Source of the DNA: Brienomyrus brachyistius
Taxonomy: Eukaryota; Chordata; Actinopteri; Osteoglossiformes; Mormyridae
Direction of reading: 5' to 3'
NCBI RefSeq assembly: GCF_023856365.1
Contig: NC_064539.1
Span: 31,346,482 to 31,410,481, forward strand
DNA length: 64,000 nt
Shown here: positions 59,728 to 64,000 of the stretch, piece by piece
Layout of the letters: the number at the start of each line of letters is the position of its first letter
How positions within the stretch are numbered: position 1 is the first letter of the stretch
Notes under the pieces: generated by a model
Told to the model about the DNA's origin: nothing
Databases searched by the model: none
What the model saw: the letters and a program-made list of their open reading frames with translations, nothing else
Position numbers and translations under genes: made by a program

Positions 59728-59965
59728 CAGTGGTGTCTTAATGGTTAGGGAAGTGCACGTGTAATTGAAAGATTGCTGGTTCAAATCCCCAGCCAGCAAG
59801 GCACCACTGAGGTACCCTGAGCAAGGTACCATACCCAAGCACTGCTCCCCAGGCGCTGAATTAGCTGCCCCCTGTATGTCACGATGTGACATGTGGGTTA
59901 AATGCAGGTGACACATTTCGTTGTTGTGTGCTGTGGTGTGTCAACAATGGCCGCTGATTGCCAAA
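59728..59965 (+). mobile_element. tRNA-derived SINE, family B
   Basis: tRNA-like head with A-box-like GTCTTAATGGTTAGGG and B box GCTGGTTCAAATCCC. The body includes GAGCAAGGTACCATACCCAA and the tail TTCGTTGTTGTGTGCTGTGG, a well-known fish SINE arrangement. It looks nearly full length. Confidence 0.8.
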
Positions 59966-60009
59966 TAGAAAAATAGAATAGAAATCAAAATGGACTGGGG
60001 AAGGGCAGG

Positions 60010-61180
60010 TCACAGAGTCTCATGAAGTCTCATGGAAAATCACGCAGTCTCACACAGTTTTACAGAGTCTCTTGGAGCATCAGACAGTCTCACCCAGTCT
60101 CATGGAGCGTTACAGTGTCTCACACAGACTTGCCCAGTCTCATGGAGCATCACGGAGTCTCACAGAGTCTCACCCAGTCTCATGGAGCATCACGGAGTCT
60201 CACAGAGTGTCACACAGTCTCACCCAGTCTCATAGAGCATCACGGAGTCTCACAGAGAGTCACACAGTCTCACAGAGTGTCGTACAGTCTCATCCAGTCT
60301 CATAGAGCATCACGGAGTCTCACAGAGCATCACACAGTCTCACCCAGTCTCATAGAGCATCATGGAGTCTCACAGAGCGTCACACAGTCTCACAGAGTGT
60401 CACACAGTCTTGCTCAGTCTCATAGAGCATCACAGAGTCTCACAGAGCGTCACATATTCTCACCCAGTCTCATAGAGCATCACAGAGTCTCACAGAGCGT
60501 CACACAGTCTCACAGAGTGTCACACAGTCTCACTCAGTCTCATAGAGCATCATGGAGTCTCAAAGAGCATCACACAGTCTCACCTAGTCTCATAGAGCAT
60601 CACGGAGTCTCACAGAGCGTCACACAGTCTCACAGAGTGTCACACAGTCTCACAGAGTGTCACACAGTCTCACCCAGTCTCATAGAGCATCACGGAGTCT
60701 CATAGGGCGTCACACAGTCTCACAGAGTGTCACACAGTCTCACTCAGTCTCATAGAGCATCATGGAGTCTCACAGAGCGTCACACAGTCTCACCTAGTCT
60801 CATAGAGCATCACGGAGTCTCACAGAGCGTCACACAGTCTCACAGAGTGTCACACAGTCTCACCCAGTCTAATATAGAGCATCACGGAGTCTCATAGAGC
60901 ATCACGGAGTCTCACAGAGTGTCACACAGTCTCACCCAGTCTCATAGAGCATCACGGAGTCTCATAGGGCGTCACACAGTCTCACAGAGTGTCACACAGT
61001 CTGACCCAGTCTCGTAGAGCAAGACCGAGTCTCACAGAGCGTCACACAGTCTCACAGAGTGTCACACAGTCTGACCCAGTCTCATAGAGCAAGACCGAGT
61101 CTCACAGAGCGTCACACAGTCTCACCCAGTCTCATGGAGTGTCACACAGTCTCACACAGACTCTTGGAGTGTCACACAGA
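60010..61180. repeat. Minisatellite built on a 10-bp CACAGAGTCT unit, 1.2 kb
   Basis: Ten-base blocks of CACAGAGTCT/CACACAGTCT type are arranged in higher-order sets of about 50-120 bp marked by CTCATAGAGCATCACGGAGT. Confidence 0.95.
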
Positions 61181-61313
61181 CATTTCTCAAGACCACGATA
61201 AATCTCCCCTGTCACACTGGTCAGATGCTCCACAGTGCAAGATGGCCAAAAATGAAAGGGTTGTGTGATTCTCTGAAGTAATATAGAAGGAGACAGAGAT
61301 GGGCTGATACAGT

Positions 61314-61365
61314 AGAGAGAGAGAGAGAAAGAGAGAGAGAGTGAGAGAGAGACAGAGAGAGAGGG
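61314..61365. repeat. (GA)n-rich simple repeat
   Basis: GAGAGA tract with AAAG and CAGA interruptions directly after the 60-61 kb array. Confidence 0.9.
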
Positions 61366-61689
61366 GAACCGCAAAGAAGGGATACCATTGTTGATGCATT
61401 GCAGATAAACTGCAGACTGCCACAGTCTGCACGTCCTGGGTCTGCCTCCATGTGATATCACGCCACTGACTTTCCCCCCAATGTTGATAGAGCACTGTGA
61501 TGATGTCATCCCTGAAGTCCTGTGTCTGGGACCGCGGTCATGGCTTCCCATGTCCAGTTAAATGACACGTGACTCTCAGTGAAGGTGAGTTAAGGTAACC
61601 AGGGCAGGGCTTTCGGGCAGAAACCTACAGTTTACCAGGTTTTTTTATTGTTCAAAGCTGGTGACCACTGACAAACTGGGGCTTACAGT

Positions 61690-62135
61690 GTGGCAGAGTC
61701 TGTGTGTGCACATCTCTGTCAGGAGTGTGGAGTGAGTTTGTGTGCATCTCAGCGAAGAGTGTTGAGTAAGTCTGTGTGTATGTCTCAGTGAGCAGTGTAG
61801 TGAGTGAATCAGTATGGAGTGAGTCTATGAGCGAGTGTCAACGAGGAGCGTGGAGTGAATCTTTGCATGTGTGTCAGTGAGTAGTGTGCAGTGAGTCTGT
61901 GCGTGTGTGTCAGCGAGCAGTGTGCATTGAGTCTGTGCGTGTGTGTCAGCGAGCAGCGTGCAGTGAGTCTGTGCGTGTGTGCCAGTGAGCAGTGTGCAGT
62001 GAGTCTGTATGTGTCTGAGTCTGTGTGTGAGCCTTAGTGGGGGGTGTGGAGTAAGTCTGTGTGTATCTCAGTGAAAAGGTGGAGTTAGTCTATGTTTGAG
62101 TATAAGTGAGTTTGTGTGCATCTGAGTGGATGCTG
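61690..62135. repeat. Degenerate minisatellite, about 35-bp unit
   Basis: Copies with GAGCAGTGTGCAGTGAGTCT and GTGCGTGTGTGTCAG, best preserved at 61860-62010. Confidence 0.85.
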
Positions 62136-64000
62136 TGTGCAGTAACATGACACCACAAGCAGAGTGCAGCCCCTGTTTGTGTTTGGTCGCTCTGTTATCT
62201 GCGTGTGTCCAGCTGCTGTATCGCAGCACTTTATTTATTTTTGCCGAGATTACCTGAGCTGCTGCTTGCATGTCGCCTCCGTGTCTGTCCTTTGTGGCAA
62301 GGGGACCATCAGAGCCTCAGATAAACAGCTGGATAGCTGCTCACACTGAGGTCTGAACCTGCAACATTCAAGTAATACACTCCCACTTCTGTCAGTCTGT
62401 CCTCTTCTGCTTTTTAGCCTAAAACTCATCGTAAAGATTTTTTAGTGCTTCACTAGACAGAGGTTTGGCACGACTGAAATCAGCTCATGGTCAAGCTGAG
62501 GTTTGATTAAGAATGAAATCAATTCAATGCAAAAAGGATAAAACTTTAGTTGCCCTTTACAAAAAGGAACAAGCATATTTTACTACAGTTGTATCATTGT
62601 TGTATTATTGTTTTTTTTGTACAAAAAGATGAAAGGATGAGTGAGTGGATGGATGGATGGATGTAGACAAAAGTTATCTGTGCAAGAAACAATAGCCATA
62701 GCTAACTATACTAGCTTGATTTATACTTAATTATCTGAGTAACTGAATTCTGTTAAACTACATTGATATTCCTCTTTATAGACACTCTGCCCGCTGATAG
62801 ATACTTTGAAATTGTAGAATCATTATCGTGAAACGCCATCCTGTCCTCTGCTCGCTTTCACCTTCTCCTCTGCTGTTCTGACTCGATGTTACTTAGTGTA
62901 GTGAGTCAGCAAGACAGCTATCCCCTCCCCCCCCCCCACCCCCCCCGTCTGTCAAGCTCAGCCAAGAAATACCTTTCCCTTCTACCTCAGCAGCGGACAC
63001 ACACACAGTGCCAGCAGACATCAGGAATTCAGTAAAGGACATCCTAGTTTGTGCATAGTGATCAATAAATGCAGTAACCATAACTGTGTACCACAAACGT
63101 ACAGGAATCGTAAGATAGACCTGTTATTGTCCAATAGAAATCATCCTTACAGGGACATACCTGTTATTGTCCAATAGAAATCATCCTTACAGGGACATAC
63201 CTGTTACTGTCCAATAGAAAGCATCCTTACAGAGACATATGTCCCCTCAACCTGTTTTACAGTTAAATCCAGGGGTGAATCTCAATACATGTACTTTACC
63301 GTACTTGCATTCCCGCAAACCTGTTTTACATCATCTTCCATTGCTGAAGACCAGTTCCAATACTAAGAACACAAGTACAAAAGGATGCGTCAGGGCGCAG
63401 CATGGCGCAGGCGAGACAACGGCGACGATTCACTAGTGGCTCCAAGACAGAGGGGTTTATAAGGAACAGAAGTAACTAAACACACAGGGAACAACGAGGC
63501 ATCAAGATAAGGGGAACCAGGAATAAACTTACACCGGGAAACAGGTCATTCAGATACTAGAACTATGGAGACAGTCAGAGTAATACTCGCAGATCAAACC
63601 ACCCCTGATCACGGACTGAGGAAATGAACGAACCCAGGTACTTTAATACACAGAAAATGAGGACTTACAACGGGCAGGCATGAATCAACAGGGCCATGGA
63701 GCAAGACACAGGTGAAATAATTTACAAGACTAGGAACCAGGAAACCTAACTGACACTGAGGGAAGACTAGGAACATAAGGCTATGCAGGACAGGATAAAA
63801 GCAGGCACAAAAAGGTCAATCAGAAGTGGGGGGAAAAGCAAAGAAAAAGATATAATACCAAACACATAGGAAATACTGATAATAAAGTTAGGAATGAGGT
63901 GTGCTTCTGGCCAGCCTCCAATTCCTGACCAGTGGGTTTATAGTCTGCGGGCCACAAGCTCAACCCACTGACCTCAGTTTCAGTACAAGTAACAGGAAAA
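62136..64000. other. No gene seen
   Basis: Contains the 40-bp triple repeat. From about 63380 to the end, repetitive-looking A/G-rich DNA (AGGAACCAGGAA, GACACAGGTGAA) may belong to an interspersed element that I cannot classify. Confidence 0.5.
63112..63232. repeat. Tandem repeat, 40-bp unit, three copies
   Basis: Three copies with CTGTTATTGTCCAATAGAAA and CATCCTTACAGGGACATA. The last copy has two changes. Confidence 0.95.

Larger units (their letters stand above)
57581..60009. other. No gene seen apart from repeats
   Basis: Several C runs (58492, 58541, 58630, 58708), a (CA)n at 58079-58100, a retroposon fragment and the SINE at 59728. Confidence 0.55.

Overview
The window reads as vertebrate, most likely teleost fish, nuclear DNA. 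Genes are split into short exons by GT-AG introns. Non-coding DNA is full of tRNA-derived SINEs, short inverted-repeat transposon relics and (CA)n/(GA)n tracts of the fish type, and there is no bacterial operon structure. By eye, about a fifth of the window is tandem repeat: more than twenty minisatellite arrays with units of 10-50 bp.

The sequence supports four protein genes, with exons joined by splice sites and codon phase. (1) 21361-33523, minus: a complete 12-exon flavin monoamine oxidase-like gene (536 residues) with a GxGxxG FAD fold, the SGGC flavin-attachment motif and a C-terminal membrane anchor. (2) 39385-41390, plus: a CAR/CTX-family cell-adhesion protein (V-set, C2-set, membrane segment, Ser/Arg/Pro-rich tail) whose signal-peptide exon was not found. 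(3) 43810-47450, minus: an eight-exon, 331-residue type I membrane protein with two cysteine-rich Ig-like modules that I cannot assign to a named family. (4) 49452-53613, minus: a complete ten-exon ftsj1 gene (339 residues), a tRNA 2'-O-ribose methyltransferase. Two isolated exon-like pieces on the plus strand (43465-43551 and 56285-56383, the latter with an ITIM-like motif) are candidates only.

Layout: 1-21 kb has no supported gene and is dominated by minisatellites (1.26, 4.5, 6.3, 7.05, 10.1, 16.0-18.45, 19.4 and 20.0 kb) between SINE fragments and unique DNA. 21-33.5 kb is the amine oxidase gene, whose introns hold at least six arrays, one hAT-like MITE and a duplicated copy of its own upstream flank. 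33.6-34.1 kb is that flank, split by a 290-bp solo LTR. 34-39 kb is repeats and a SINE. 39-54 kb is the gene-dense part. 54-64 kb has an inverted repeat, further arrays (55.7, 57.1, 60.0-61.2, 61.7 kb), a SINE and nothing firmly coding.

The genes do not form a pathway. Genes 2 and 3 are both Ig-type surface proteins, while ftsj1 and the amine oxidase are enzymes. I saw no CRISPR, phage or operon-like system. The most unusual content is how minisatellite and microsatellite growth touches gene structure: a multiplied splice acceptor in the oxidase, a charged codon repeat and an apparent GC-AG intron beside a long (TG)n tract in ftsj1, and a coding repeat in the CAR-like tail.
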